Shown in pieces: positions 17,741 through 27,175 of a stretch of 64,000 bases of DNA. Each line of letters opens with the position of its first letter. Within the stretch, counting starts at the first letter, position 1. Below the pieces are notes generated by a model that made no database searches, was not told the DNA's origin, and worked only from the letters and a program-made list of their open reading frames with translations. Origin of the DNA: Roseibium algicola (GTDB lineage Bacteria; Pseudomonadota; Alphaproteobacteria; Rhizobiales; Stappiaceae); NCBI RefSeq assembly GCF_001999245.1, contig NZ_CP019630.1:4679001-4743000 (forward strand), in the 5' to 3' direction. The position numbers were made by a program, and so were the translations under genes.

Positions 17741-19363
17741 TCAACTTTTCAGGGCGGCAAGCAAGCCTTTGGTCGAGGCGTCCTTGGAATCTGCAGAGAC
17801 TTCGCCCTTGACCATAGGCAGCAGGGCAGTGGCCAGTTCCTTGCCCAGTTCCACGCCCCACTGGTCGAAGGAGTTGATTCCCCAGATCACGCCTTCAACG
17901 AAAACCCGGTGCTCGTAAAGGGCGATCAGGCGGCCGAGTGCGAAAGGTGTCAGCTGGTCATAGACAAGGGTCATGGAGGGCCTGTCACCCGGGAACACCT
18001 TGTGGGGTGCCAGACGATCGACTTCGTCTGCAGCCATTCCGGAAGCGCTGAGGAGTGCCTTTGCCTCGTCAAGCGTCCGGCCGAGCATCAGGGCTTCGGA
18101 CTGGGCCAGGCAGTTCGCGACCAGAAGGTCGTGATGATGTTTCAGGTCTTCTTCATGGCCGTTGGCGGCAATCAGGAATTCACACGGGATGACAGTCGTG
18201 CCCTGGTGCAGGAGCTGATAGAACGCGTGCTGACCATTCGTGCCTGGTTCGCCCCAGACCAGTGGTCCGGTTTCCTCGGTCACGGGGCTGCCGTCCAGCT
18301 TTACGTGCTTGCCGTTCGATTCCATGTCGAGCTGCTGCAGATACGCGGGCAGGCGTGACAGGCGCTGGTCGTAGGGCAGGACGGCGCGGGCGGAAAGGTC
18401 AAGCGCGTCCCGGTTCCAGACGCCGATCAGAGCCATCAGAACCGGCAGGTTGTTTTCAAGCGGGGCTTCGGCGAAATGGGTGTCCATCGCATGGGCGCCG
18501 GACAGAAAGTCACTGAAGGCGTCCGGTCCGATGGCGATCATGAGAGGCAGGCCGATGGCCGACCAGACGGAATACCGGCCGCCGACCCAGTCCCAGAAAC
18601 CGAAGACGCGGCTTTCGTCGATGCCGAAGGCGGCAACCTTGTCGAGGGCGGTGGAGACGGCGGCGAAGTGGTCGCCGACAGCCTCTTCGCCAAGAGTGCC
18701 GGCAATCCATTTGCGCGCGGTCTGCGCGTTGGTCATGGTCTCGATGGTGGTGAAGGTCTTCGAGGCAACGATGATCAGCGTCGTGGCCGGGTCGAGTTTT
18801 TCCAGCGTATCGGCAATATGGGCGCCATCCACGTTCGAAACGTAGTGCAGCTCCGGACCATCATGATAGGGGCTGAGCGCGATTGTCGTCATGACCGGCC
18901 CGAGGTCCGAGCCGCCGATGCCGATGTTGACCACGTCGGTAAAGGCGTCGCCGGTGGATGAGGTCAGTTCGCCGGAGCGAACCGCTTCGGCAAAATCCGC
19001 CATCGCGTCCAGAACCGCACGTACATCGGGCATCACATCCGCGCCGTCGACCAGAACCGGCTGGTCCGACTGGTTGCGAAGTGCTGTGTGCAGGACGGCG
19101 CGCTTTTCGGTGCCGTTGATCTTCTCGCCGGCAAACATGGCCGCACGCTTGCCTTCCACGTCCGCAGCGCGGGCAAGGTCGAGCAGCAGGTTGAACGCCT
19201 TGTCGTCGATCCGGGACTTGGAATAATCGAGCAACAGGTCGTCTGTGCTGGCGGAGAACGTGTCGAACCGGTTGGGGTCGGCCGCAAACAGTTGCCGCAG
19301 GGAGGTGCCCTTCAATTGTTCCGCCTGCCGGTTGAGAGCCTCAAATGCTGCTTCTAGCGCCAT
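17741..19363 (-). CDS. pgi: Glucose-6-phosphate isomerase
   Basis: A 540-residue cytoplasmic enzyme interconverting glucose 6-phosphate and fructose 6-phosphate. Both family signatures are present: [15 protein letters not shown] in the middle and [14 protein letters not shown] near residue 495. The sugar-phosphate loop is [14 protein letters not shown]. The ATG at 19363 is preceded by AGAGG with seven bases of spacing. A perfect 14-bp palindrome abuts this ribosome binding site, so initiation or early elongation is probably repressed by the same factor as edd and zwf. In this window it connects FrcK product (fructose 6-phosphate) to the Entner-Doudoroff enzymes. Confidence 0.97.
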   Translation of the reverse strand: MALEAAFEALNRQAEQLKGTSLRQLFAADPNRFDTFSASTDDLLLDYSKSRIDDKAFNLLLDLARAADVEGKRAAMFAGEKINGTEKRAVLHTALRNQSDQPVLVDGADVMPDVRAVLDAMADFAEAVRSGELTSSTGDAFTDVVNIGIGGSDLGPVMTTIALSPYHDGPELHYVSNVDGAHIADTLEKLDPATTLIIVASKTFTTIETMTNAQTARKWIAGTLGEEAVGDHFAAVSTALDKVAAFGIDESRVFGFWDWVGGRYSVWSAIGLPLMIAIGPDAFSDFLSGAHAMDTHFAEAPLENNLPVLMALIGVWNRDALDLSARAVLPYDQRLSRLPAYLQQLDMESNGKHVKLDGSPVTEETGPLVWGEPGTNGQHAFYQLLHQGTTVIPCEFLIAANGHEEDLKHHHDLLVANCLAQSEALMLGRTLDEAKALLSASGMAADEVDRLAPHKVFPGDRPSMTLVYDQLTPFALGRLIALYEHRVFVEGVIWGINSFDQWGVELGKELATALLPMVKGEVSADSKDASTKGLLAALKS

Positions 19364-19374
19364 GAACAATCCTC

Positions 19375-19388
19375 TTAAATCGATTTAA
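19375..19388. promoter_or_regulatory. CG-centred palindromic operator, site A (pgi)
   Basis: TTAAATCGATTTAA, a perfect 14-bp palindrome ending 11 bases before the pgi start codon. The same sequence occurs upstream of zwf, and a 12/14 match upstream of edd. A CG-centred symmetric site of this size is typical of LacI-family repressors; the factor itself is not in the window. Confidence 0.7.
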
Positions 19389-19469
19389 CAGCTTGTTTTC
19401 GCGCCGACGCGCGCGGGGCATCCATTAGCATACCCGCCCGGCGAGGGGGAGAAGAAATTCAAGGAGAAT

Positions 19470-19502
19470 GCCGCCGGAAACAGGCAGGTGGATTCCGGCG
19501 GC
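19470..19502 (-). terminator. Hairpin after the carbonic anhydrase gene, possible terminator
   Basis: GCCGCCGGAA and TTCCGGCGGC form a perfect 10-bp stem with a 13-base loop, ten bases past the stop. There is no proper T run, so it may act as a processing or stabilising hairpin instead. Confidence 0.45.
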
Positions 19503-19512
19503 TGAAGTCCAA

Positions 19513-20304
19513 TCAATTGGAAATAGGGGCCAGCAATTCTGGGGCTGTCACAAGTTGGCGAATGCCGTGGGAATGGTCTTCCTTGAAGACATTGCCTTTT
19601 TCCGCCCAGGCGTTGAGCGAGTTGATGTCCAGCTTGGCGCATTGCGGATTCACGCTCCAGGTCACCTGGAGCGGGGAGCAAGTCGCCTGGGTGAAACTGG
19701 GCCCTGTTGTCGACCCGATGAAGGTGACCGGCGTACCCGTGCCTTCCGGCAATGACTTGGCCTGATGCAGGCCATTCACGATGTTGCCGTCATAATCGAA
19801 GTCGAGAAAGCTCAGTGCCTTGGGATCATTCACGACAAGGAAGACCTGGGCCTCGACACGAAGTTGCGGATTGGCGCAGGCATCGCTCAGGCAAGAACCG
19901 AGTCCTTCACCTGGGGTGATGTTGCAGGATGTATGCACCCAGTGGACTTCGATCGTGTCGCCGGGCTTGACGCCATGGAAAGCTGACCCGGCGGGTTCTG
20001 CCAGTTCAGCCTCGGTCAGGTCGGCGGTCTCGTTGCACTTGTAACCGCCATGATCGCCATCGCCGGCAAAGACGGTGAAGCCCGGCCCCTTGTGTTCCGC
20101 GTTGGTGTGCGTGTGGATGTTGCACAGGTTCAGCTTGTCGGCGGACGGCGCTATCGAGACAGAAGACGTGTTCAGTCCTGCAGTCTGCGAGATATCGCGT
20201 GGTGTTTGCGGGCCGAAACCCTGACAGAGCTCTTCTGCCTGAGCCTGGGAGAGAAAACCGAGGCCCACGAGGGCCGCAATTGTGAGTCCGATGTATTTCG
20301 CCAT
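19513..20304 (-). CDS. Exported delta-class carbonic anhydrase
   Basis: A 263-residue periplasmic protein with a signal peptide ending AQAE near residue 24. The mature part has CNIHTHTNAEHKGPGF, then GYKCNET, then IEVHWVHTSCN: clustered His and Cys that match the zinc-binding core of the delta-class carbonic anhydrases known from diatoms and annotated in some bacteria. The reaction would be hydration of CO2 to bicarbonate in the periplasm. AGGAG six bases before the ATG at 20304 fixes the start. Several further cysteines could form disulfides. The class assignment rests on recalled motifs, without an alignment. It lies between pgi and the PilZ gene and shows no operon partner. Confidence 0.75.
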   Translation of the reverse strand: MAKYIGLTIAALVGLGFLSQAQAEELCQGFGPQTPRDISQTAGLNTSSVSIAPSADKLNLCNIHTHTNAEHKGPGFTVFAGDGDHGGYKCNETADLTEAELAEPAGSAFHGVKPGDTIEVHWVHTSCNITPGEGLGSCLSDACANPQLRVEAQVFLVVNDPKALSFLDFDYDGNIVNGLHQAKSLPEGTGTPVTFIGSTTGPSFTQATCSPLQVTWSVNPQCAKLDINSLNAWAEKGNVFKEDHSHGIRQLVTAPELLAPISN

Positions 20305-20540
20305 GGGAATCTCCTGCAAATGTGGTTGAGGCAGGCTGTTGGGCGCATTTCAAGAAAAGGTAGCCGAAGTGGCGCGGATGATTTGAACGCGCTTTTGATA
20401 GGAACACCAATTGCAAAAATTGCTCAGGGTAAATCACCGTTCAGGGCAAAAAGCCCGAAGTTGGCGGAAAACAACGATAAATTGAATTGTCAGACTGTAT
20501 TTTAAGTGAAATGAAAGTTTGCTCAAGGTAAACTAAATCT

Positions 20541-21158
20541 ATGAATTCCGAAAACAAATCACACGGTCTGACCCATCTGCTCGATCAACCTGATGCCGAG
20601 GAAGAAGTCCTCGTGGTTGATTTCGACAATCTCTCGGTCATCAACGCGGTTGCATCCAACGTCAGCGAGTGGGGCTTCCGGTTGACCTCTCCGGATATCG
20701 GCGAGCTTTACAAGAACATCGGGGTTCGGCCCAAGGATGCAAGCAAACTGGTGAAGGCTCACGTCACTTCCGTAAAGGGCAATGATGCCGCTGTGGTCTT
20801 CGCCAAGAGCGAGAAATCCGTTTCGGACAAGCGTCGCGAAAAACGGAACAACGTCAGCATTCCGGTAAAGATCGCAGACCTGGACGGAATTACGGAAATC
20901 AGTGGCACGATCGTTGATGCCGGCAAGAACGGTTGCCGCATAACTGCCAAAGGTCTGACAGCGCTTCCAGAGGAAGTTCTGCTGACGATGAAAAAATTCG
21001 AAAGGCCAGTCGTCGCCGAATTCGCCTGGCGAAATGACACCTCCGCCGGCATGCGTCTCTTGTGGGATCGGACGCTTGAGCAGGACGACGATCACGGAGA
21101 CGACGACGAGACCGACGTCACCTCAGAAACGGATACCGAAGAAGCCCAGAGCGTCTGA
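20541..21158 (+). CDS. PilZ-domain protein, probable cyclic-di-GMP effector
   Basis: A 205-residue cytoplasmic protein. The second half is a PilZ domain: the RxxxR-type element KRREKRNNVSIPVKI at about residues 97-111, followed by IVDAGKNGCRI, matching the D/N-x-S/A-x-x-G second motif. These bind cyclic di-GMP in the family. The first half (VVDFDNLSVINAVASNVSEWGFRL) could be a degenerate PilZ-like barrel. The C-terminus is a strongly acidic tail of about 30 residues. No enzyme domain is attached, so it presumably acts through a partner. The neighbours do not identify it. Confidence 0.75.
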   Translation: MNSENKSHGLTHLLDQPDAEEEVLVVDFDNLSVINAVASNVSEWGFRLTSPDIGELYKNIGVRPKDASKLVKAHVTSVKGNDAAVVFAKSEKSVSDKRREKRNNVSIPVKIADLDGITEISGTIVDAGKNGCRITAKGLTALPEEVLLTMKKFERPVVAEFAWRNDTSAGMRLLWDRTLEQDDDHGDDDETDVTSETDTEEAQSV

Positions 21159-21455
21159 CATGGCCCGCTTATGCTGCGGTCGGCGTGTGTCCCAATCAAC
21201 TCCCCACAATTGACTGAGCTTGCCGCGCGGGCGTGAAACAAAGCGCGGCGAGCGGTGGTTTCACGCGTCCATCCGTACCTTGGGTGCTGGGCGAGTTTTC
21301 CGCCTGTCTTCGAAAAGGCAATTGTCACTTTTTTCGAAAATTTAGTTTTTAAGCCGGAACTTCTTTCTTCCTCGGTTGTTCTCACAGTAACCGCCTCATC
21401 AATAGCAATACTGATGTTGCCGGCTTGGGAAATCACAGTGAGAGGAAATAATATT

Positions 21456-22415
21456 ATGAAACGGATTATCACCGCTACCGCGATGTCCTTGATGCTGACA
21501 ACATCACTTTACGCGGCAAACGAAGTAAAACCGCTCCAGACTTATGAATTCAATGAGTCTGCAAACATGAGTGATGTTCTTGCATCTGATCTGATTGGCA
21601 TGCGGATCTACTCGGTCGAAGAAAACTATGACCGGTTCAACGAAGACTATCAGGCTCAGGCTGACGAAGAAAAAGACTGGGACGACATCGGTGAAGTCAA
21701 CGATGTGATCCTTGGCTTCGACGGCTCGGTAAAGGCCGTTATCCTGGGTGTCGGTGGTTTCCTTGGTATTGGCGAGAAAGACATCGCCCTTCCGATGGAG
21801 CAGCTGAAGGTTGTCCGCGAGCAGGATGACGCCGATAGCTACTTCCTGGTGGTCAACGCCAACAAGGACGTGCTGACCAATGCTGCGGCGTATGAGAACC
21901 CGTATGCTGACGAAGCGGAAACGGCTGCCACACAGACTTCTGAAGGTATGGAGAAGCCTGCTGATACGGCAATGACGACGGAAACCGACACGTCGACCGA
22001 AACCGCGATGAGCCAGGATAGCGACGCCGGCGTGACGGCTGCTCCGGAAACTGCAATGGCGCCCCAGACCGATGCTGATGGTCGTGCGCTTCTGCCGCGT
22101 GCCGAAGTCGAGCGTGAAGGCTACACCGAAGCGGTTGTTGCCGAACTTACTGCCGACGATCTTGAAGGTGCCACCATCTACGACGCCAACGATGAAGACA
22201 TCGGTGAGATCGATTCACTCATCGTGAGCCAAGACGGTACCATCGAAAAGGTCATCCTTGATGTTGGCGGCTTCCTGGGTATCGGCGAGCGTGAAGTTGC
22301 CGTCACCTTTGACGAGCTGCAGATCATTCGCAACGAAGACGGTTCGGACCTGCGCGTCTATGTAGGCGCCACCAAGGAAGAACTGGAAGCTCAGCCGGAC
22401 TACGTCGCTGAGTAA
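21456..22415 (+). CDS. Exported protein with two PRC-barrel domains
   Basis: A 319-residue protein with a signal peptide (MKRIITATAMSLMLTTSLYAA). Two PRC-barrel domains (about residues 45-130 and 225-310) share the block VGGFLGIGE, preceded by IGEVNDVILGFDG in the first and IGEIDSLIVSQDG in the second. They are joined by an acidic, Thr/Ala-rich linker of about 80 residues that looks disordered. AGAGG precedes the ATG at 21456; the longer frame from 21255 is excluded because it hides the signal peptide. Such periplasmic PRC-barrel proteins are common in rhizobia and of unknown function; they are often stress-associated, as with the CsbD gene that follows. Confidence 0.85.
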   Translation: MKRIITATAMSLMLTTSLYAANEVKPLQTYEFNESANMSDVLASDLIGMRIYSVEENYDRFNEDYQAQADEEKDWDDIGEVNDVILGFDGSVKAVILGVGGFLGIGEKDIALPMEQLKVVREQDDADSYFLVVNANKDVLTNAAAYENPYADEAETAATQTSEGMEKPADTAMTTETDTSTETAMSQDSDAGVTAAPETAMAPQTDADGRALLPRAEVEREGYTEAVVAELTADDLEGATIYDANDEDIGEIDSLIVSQDGTIEKVILDVGGFLGIGEREVAVTFDELQIIRNEDGSDLRVYVGATKEELEAQPDYVAE

Positions 22416-22622
22416 GAGTAGTGGACTGCTCCGGGTGTCATCACCCGGGGCAGCCTGACACAGCGTTCGGTTCTATCGAGATCCTTCCCGATATACGGAC
22501 GCCTATCCCGAGACAGATGGCTTCAACAGGCGTCTGTCACTTTCTCAAACCTCAACACATGCAGCAGTTGGCCGGAAGCCTCCGGTCGAGAAGCTGACTG
22601 CACCCTGACTGGAGTGATGAAA

Positions 22623-22820
22623 ATGAACTGGGACATTATCGAAGGCAATTGGAAACAGGTTAAAGGCAAGGCCCAGGAACAGTGGGGCAAGCTGACCAAC
22701 GACGATTTGGATCGGATCGAAGGCAATCGCGACCAGCTTGCCGGCAAGATCCAGGAGCTCTACGGCAAGTCGCGCGACGAAGCAGAGCGCGAAGTCGATG
22801 AGTGGGCAAGTCGCCACTGA
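22623..22820 (+). CDS. CsbD-family stress protein
   Basis: A 65-residue hydrophilic protein (MNWDIIEGNWKQVKGKAQEQWGKLTNDD, then IEGNRDQLAGKIQELYG). The W-x-x-x-K-G-K and D-x-L-x-x-I-x-G-x-x-D-x-L patterns are diagnostic of CsbD, a small protein induced by general stress in many bacteria, of unknown mechanism. GGAG eight bases before the ATG at 22623 supports this start over the overlapping GTG and ATG six bases or more upstream. It is followed by a very strong terminator. Confidence 0.93.
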   Translation: MNWDIIEGNWKQVKGKAQEQWGKLTNDDLDRIEGNRDQLAGKIQELYGKSRDEAEREVDEWASRH

Positions 22821-22835
22821 TCGTCGAACAGATGA

Positions 22836-22869
22836 AAAAGAGCCGGGCGATCCGTCGCCCGGCTCTTTT
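22836..22869. terminator. Strong bidirectional terminator between csbD-like gene and eda
   Basis: A perfect 15-bp stem (AAAAGAGCCGGGCGA with its complement) and a TCCG loop, with T runs on both strands. It serves the convergent CsbD gene and the eda end of the edd-eda unit. Confidence 0.93.
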
Positions 22870-22900
22870 CGTTCGAAATTGCTGATCTGCTGGTTGCTGA

Positions 22901-23539
22901 TCAGATTTTGAGGGCAGCAGCCGCCTTTGCACGGGTTTCAATGCCGGACCAGTCGTCCTCCGCAATCGCCTTTGCGTCGGCAATCCAGGAACCGCCAACG
23001 CACAGGACGTTCGGCAGTTTCAGATAGTCCGGAGCCTTGTCGAGACTGACGCCGCCGGTGGGGCAGAATTTGGCCGCCGCCAGCGGGGAGGAGAGAGACT
23101 TGAGGTAAGACGCACCGCCTGCCTGTTCGGCGGGGAAGAACTTCAGCCGCTCATAGCCGCGTTCCAGCAGGAACATGACTTCCGATGCGGTGGCTGCGCC
23201 TGGAAGCAGAGGCACGCTGTGCTGGTCGGCTGCGTCCAGCAGGTTGGCGGTTGCGCCAGGGGAGACGATGAAACGGGCACCTGCAGAAACGGCGGCATCA
23301 TATTGCTTGCCGTCCAGCACCGTGCCGGCACCCACAATCGCGCCTTCCACATGCTCGTTGACCGCGTTGATCGCTTCCAGGGCATGGGCCGTGCGCAAGG
23401 TGATCTCGATGGCGGGCAGGCCGCCGCGCACAAGCGCCTCGGCCATGGGGACGGCCTTCCTGGGATCCTCCACGATCAGCACCGGGATCACCGGTGCCGC
23501 GCACATTACCTTCTCGATCTTTTCAATGTCCTGGGCCAT
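22901..23539 (-). CDS. eda: 2-keto-3-deoxy-6-phosphogluconate aldolase
   Basis: A 212-residue class I aldolase splitting KDPG into pyruvate and glyceraldehyde 3-phosphate, the last Entner-Doudoroff step. The catalytic Glu sits in PAIEITLRT, the Schiff-base Lys in [13 protein letters not shown], and the phosphate loop in [15 protein letters not shown]. The ATG at 23539 follows GGAGG with a four-base gap; the frame is open 12 codons further. It lies 104 bases downstream of edd on the same strand and is probably in the same transcript, ended by the bidirectional terminator. Confidence 0.97.
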   Translation of the reverse strand: MAQDIEKIEKVMCAAPVIPVLIVEDPRKAVPMAEALVRGGLPAIEITLRTAHALEAINAVNEHVEGAIVGAGTVLDGKQYDAAVSAGARFIVSPGATANLLDAADQHSVPLLPGAATASEVMFLLERGYERLKFFPAEQAGGASYLKSLSSPLAAAKFCPTGGVSLDKAPDYLKLPNVLCVGGSWIADAKAIAEDDWSGIETRAKAAAALKI

Positions 23540-23643
23540 ATCGCCTCCAAAATCTCTTTCTTGTCGTCCCTGCACCGACCGCAGCCGGAGCAGATCGCAG
23601 ACACTATCGTGCCGAATTCACCTGGCCGATCCGGACCTGATCC

Positions 23644-25464
23644 TTACTCACCAAACACATGCGCGCCAGTGTCGGCCGAACCAACTGCACCGCGGAAGGC
23701 GGCGAAAAGATCCCGGCCGGTGCCGAACTGGCTCTGGCTCAGGTCAGCTTCCGCCAGCGGGCGGGCGTTGAATTCTGCTTCGTCGACCAATACTTCCAGT
23801 TTACCCGTCACCGCATCGACTCGGATCATGTCACCGTCACGGATTTTGGCGATCGGGCCGCCGGCAGCAGCTTCCGGGGTCACATGGATTGCCGCCGGGA
23901 CCTTGCCGGAAGCACCAGACATGCGGCCGTCGGTAATCAGGGCGACCTTGTGGCCGCGGTCCTGAAGGATGCCGAGGCAGGGCGTCAGCTTGTGCAGTTC
24001 AGGCATGCCGATTGCCTTCGGGCCCTGGAACCGGACTACGGCGGCAACGTCGCCGGTCAGTTCCTTGTTGTTGAAGGCGGTCAGGAAATCGTTCTGGTCG
24101 TGGAAGACGCGGGCAGGTGCCTCGATGATGTGGCGTTCCTTGGCAACAGCCGAAATCTTGATGACAGCCTTGCCCATGTTCCCGGTGAGCATCTTCAGGC
24201 CGCCCGTCGGCTGGAAGGCCTTGGCAACGGGAGCCAGCACCGTTTCGTCGCCGGAGGTCTCAGGAACCTCTTCGCGTTGCACGTTGCCGTCAGCGTCGAG
24301 TTTCGCTTCCACGGTGTAACCGGAGAGGTCTGTGCCGTAGACGGTCTTCACGTCCTGGTGCAGGTAACCGTCACCCAGCAGTTCGCGGATCAGGAAGGCA
24401 AGGCCACCGGCGGCCTGGAAGTGGTTCACATCGGCCTTGCCGTTCGGATAGACGCGGGCCAGAAGCGGCACGACATCGGAGAGATCGGAGATGTCGTCCC
24501 AGGTCAGCCTGATGCCTGCAGCAGCAGCAATTGCCACCAGATGCATGGTGTGGTTGGTCGACCCACCCGTGGCGTGCAGGCCGACAACGCCGTTGACGAT
24601 CGCCTTTTCGCTGATGACTTCACCGGCGGGGGTGAACTCGTTGCCGAGAGCGGAAATCGCGATGGCGCGCTTGGCCGCTTCCCTGGTCAGGGCGTCGCGC
24701 AGGGGCGTGCCCGGATTGACGAAGGAGGCACCCGGCATATGCAGGCCCATGATCTCCATCAGCATCTGGTTGGAGTTGGCCGTGCCGTAGAAGGTGCAGG
24801 TGCCCGGCGAATGATAGGCGCGTGACTCGCTTTCCAGCAGGGCGTCACGGCCGACTTTGCCTTCGGCATAGAGCTGGCGGATCTTGGCCTTCTCGTCGTT
24901 GGAAATGCCTGTCGGCATCGGACCAGCGGGAACGAACACGGCCGGCAGATGACCGAAGGAGAGGGCCGCGATGGCAAGACCGGGCACGATCTTGTCGCAG
25001 ATGCCGAGAAAGACCGCTGCATCGAACATCTGATGCGACAGGCCGACGGCAGCAGCCATGGCGATCACATCGCGGGAAAACAGCGACAGTTCCATGCCGT
25101 CCTGCCCCTGGGTGACACCGTCACACATGGCCGGAACGCCACCGGCAACCTGGGCAACCGCGCCGATTTCGTGTGCGGCTTCGCGGATCAGGGCCGGATA
25201 GGTCTCATAGGGCTGGTGGGCCGACAGCATGTCGTTATAGGAGGTGATGATGCCGAGGTTCGGTACCACGTCGCCGGAAAGGGCCTGCTTGTCGGAGAGG
25301 CCACAGGCGGCGAAGCCATGGGCGAGGTTGCCACAGGACAGGCGCGAACGCTGCGGGCCCTTGTCGGCGGCCTTGCCGATGCGGTCCAGATATCTTGAGC
25401 GGCTGTCGTGACTGCGTTTGACGATCCGTTCGGTGACGTCGCCAATGCGATCCTGGATGGTCAT
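23644..25464 (-). CDS. edd: 6-Phosphogluconate dehydratase
   Basis: A 606-residue Fe-S dehydratase of the IlvD/Edd family converting 6-phosphogluconate to KDPG. Family blocks: [48 protein letters not shown] (cluster Cys), [10 protein letters not shown] (second cluster Cys), and [13 protein letters not shown]. The C-terminal [26 protein letters not shown] is diagnostic. It is followed by eda. A palindromic operator lies 83 bases upstream of its start, in the spacer after zwf, so edd-eda can be controlled separately from, but together with, zwf. Confidence 0.97.
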   Translation of the reverse strand: MTIQDRIGDVTERIVKRSHDSRSRYLDRIGKAADKGPQRSRLSCGNLAHGFAACGLSDKQALSGDVVPNLGIITSYNDMLSAHQPYETYPALIREAAHEIGAVAQVAGGVPAMCDGVTQGQDGMELSLFSRDVIAMAAAVGLSHQMFDAAVFLGICDKIVPGLAIAALSFGHLPAVFVPAGPMPTGISNDEKAKIRQLYAEGKVGRDALLESESRAYHSPGTCTFYGTANSNQMLMEIMGLHMPGASFVNPGTPLRDALTREAAKRAIAISALGNEFTPAGEVISEKAIVNGVVGLHATGGSTNHTMHLVAIAAAAGIRLTWDDISDLSDVVPLLARVYPNGKADVNHFQAAGGLAFLIRELLGDGYLHQDVKTVYGTDLSGYTVEAKLDADGNVQREEVPETSGDETVLAPVAKAFQPTGGLKMLTGNMGKAVIKISAVAKERHIIEAPARVFHDQNDFLTAFNNKELTGDVAAVVRFQGPKAIGMPELHKLTPCLGILQDRGHKVALITDGRMSGASGKVPAAIHVTPEAAAGGPIAKIRDGDMIRVDAVTGKLEVLVDEAEFNARPLAEADLSQSQFGTGRDLFAAFRGAVGSADTGAHVFGE

Positions 25465-25547
25465 TGCTTCAAATCCTTTGCTAGCCGCGCCGCGGCCTGG
25501 CTGGTCCTATGTCCGGCACATAGGGCGTTGCGGCGAGCTTGCCGCTC

Positions 25548-25561
25548 TCTAATCGATTTAA
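25548..25561. promoter_or_regulatory. CG-centred palindromic operator, site B (edd-eda)
   Basis: TCTAATCGATTTAA matches the perfect site at pgi and zwf in 12 of 14 positions, with AATCGATT intact in the centre. It lies between the zwf stop and the edd start. Confidence 0.6.
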
Positions 25562-25602
25562 GAGGCCGGAAACGCGCAAGGCCGGGCCTTGCGCGAGTGA
25601 TA

Positions 25603-27078
25603 TCAGTTGCTGTCGTCTTCGGCCCAGGTGCGGCCGTCACGCTCGACCAGAGCGATGGAGGCGGACGGACCCCAGGTGCCGGCGGTGTAGCCTTTCGGCG
25701 TTTCCTTAGAGGCTGCCCATGCAGCCTGGATCGGGTCGATCCACGCCCAGGCGGCGTCAACTTCGTCACGGCGCATGAACAGGGTCTGGTTGCCGCGGAT
25801 CACGTCCATGATCAGGCGTTCGTAGGCATCCGGGTTACGCACCTTGAAGGCTTCGGCAAAACTCATGTCGAGCGGAACCTGACGCAGGCGCATGCCGCCG
25901 GGGCCGGGGTCCTTGATCATGATCTGCATCTGGACGCCTTCATCCGGCTGCAGACGGATGATGAGGCGGTTGGCGGTGATCGCCCCGGCTTCCGCGTCGA
26001 AGATCGAATGCGGGATCGGGCGGAACTGGACGACGATTTCCGATACACGCTGCGCCAGACGCTTGCCGGTGCGCAGGTAGAAGGGCACGCCGGCCCAACG
26101 CCAGTTGGCGATTTCCGCCTTCAGGGCGACGAAGGTTTCCGTCCGGCTTTCGTTGTTGCCGAGCTCTTCCAGGTAACCGGGAACCGCACCCCCGGCCGAA
26201 GCCCCTGCGCGGTACTGGCCGCGCACGGTCAGCTTGTCGATGCTCTGCTCGTCAATCGGGGCAAGAGCTTTCAGAACTTTCAGCTTCTCGTCGCGCACGC
26301 TGTCGGCGTTCATGCTTTCCGGCGGCTCCATCGCAACAAGGCAGAGCAGCTGCAGGATGTGGTTCTGCACCATGTCGCGCAGGGCACCCGCAGTGTCGTA
26401 GTAGCCGGCACGGCCGCCGGTGCCGAGCGACTCGGCCACGGTGATCTGGACGTGGTCGATATGGGCCGCGTTCCACAGCGGCTCGAACAGGGCATTGGCA
26501 AAGCGCAGGGCCATCAGGTTCTGCACCGTTTCCTTGCCGAGATAGTGGTCGATACGGAAGATCTGGTGTTCGTTGAACACAGCGCCGACCGTGTCGTTGA
26601 GTGCCCTGGCGGACTTGCCGTCCTTGCCGATGGGCTTTTCCATGACGACGCGGGAATGGTCGTTGACGACGCCGATCCGGCCCAGGTTCTCGCAGATCGT
26701 GCCGAAGAGATCCGGGCCGACTGCAAGATAGAAGGCGCGGATGACTTCAGGGCGTTCGTCCAGGATGGTTCTCAGATCTTCAAAGCCGTCGCCTGTGGCG
26801 ATGTCGATCTTGACGTAGCGCAGGCGCTTCAGGAACTGCTGAAGATGCTCGTCGTCCAGATCCTTGACGTGTTCTTCAAGCGCGGCCTTGGCATAGTCGC
26901 GATAGTCGTCGTCGGAATAGTCCCGGCGGGCACTGCAGATGATGCGGGCGTTTTCCGGCATCTGGCCGTCCGCGTCGCGGTGGTAAAGGGCAGGCAGAAG
27001 CTTGCGGTGGGCGAGGTCTCCGGAGGCTCCGAAAACGACGAGGTCGAATTCTTCAACTTCAATGACGCGTACCGCCAT
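25603..27078 (-). CDS. zwf: Glucose-6-phosphate 1-dehydrogenase
   Basis: A 491-residue enzyme oxidising glucose 6-phosphate to 6-phosphogluconolactone with NAD(P)+. The dinucleotide motif FGASGDLAHRKLLPALY is near the N-terminus, and the substrate-binding signature RIDHYLGKE with the reactive Lys lies at about residues 178-186; EKPIGKD also fits the family. AAGGGATG precedes the ATG. The usual companion pgl is absent between zwf and edd. A perfect palindromic operator sits 67 bases upstream of the start. Confidence 0.97.
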   Translation of the reverse strand: MAVRVIEVEEFDLVVFGASGDLAHRKLLPALYHRDADGQMPENARIICSARRDYSDDDYRDYAKAALEEHVKDLDDEHLQQFLKRLRYVKIDIATGDGFEDLRTILDERPEVIRAFYLAVGPDLFGTICENLGRIGVVNDHSRVVMEKPIGKDGKSARALNDTVGAVFNEHQIFRIDHYLGKETVQNLMALRFANALFEPLWNAAHIDHVQITVAESLGTGGRAGYYDTAGALRDMVQNHILQLLCLVAMEPPESMNADSVRDEKLKVLKALAPIDEQSIDKLTVRGQYRAGASAGGAVPGYLEELGNNESRTETFVALKAEIANWRWAGVPFYLRTGKRLAQRVSEIVVQFRPIPHSIFDAEAGAITANRLIIRLQPDEGVQMQIMIKDPGPGGMRLRQVPLDMSFAEAFKVRNPDAYERLIMDVIRGNQTLFMRRDEVDAAWAWIDPIQAAWAASKETPKGYTAGTWGPSASIALVERDGRTWAEDDSN

Positions 27079-27145
27079 AAAACATCCCTTCTCACAGCTG
27101 CCAGTCCGATGGGCCGCTCCGGCCTGGACCGTTTTCGACTGCCTT

Positions 27146-27159
27146 TTAAATCGATTTAA
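27146..27159. promoter_or_regulatory. CG-centred palindromic operator, site C (zwf)
   Basis: TTAAATCGATTTAA, identical to the site at pgi, in the spacer between the frcK stop and the zwf start. Confidence 0.7.
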
Positions 27160-27175
27160 TTCTCTTGTCAGCCCC

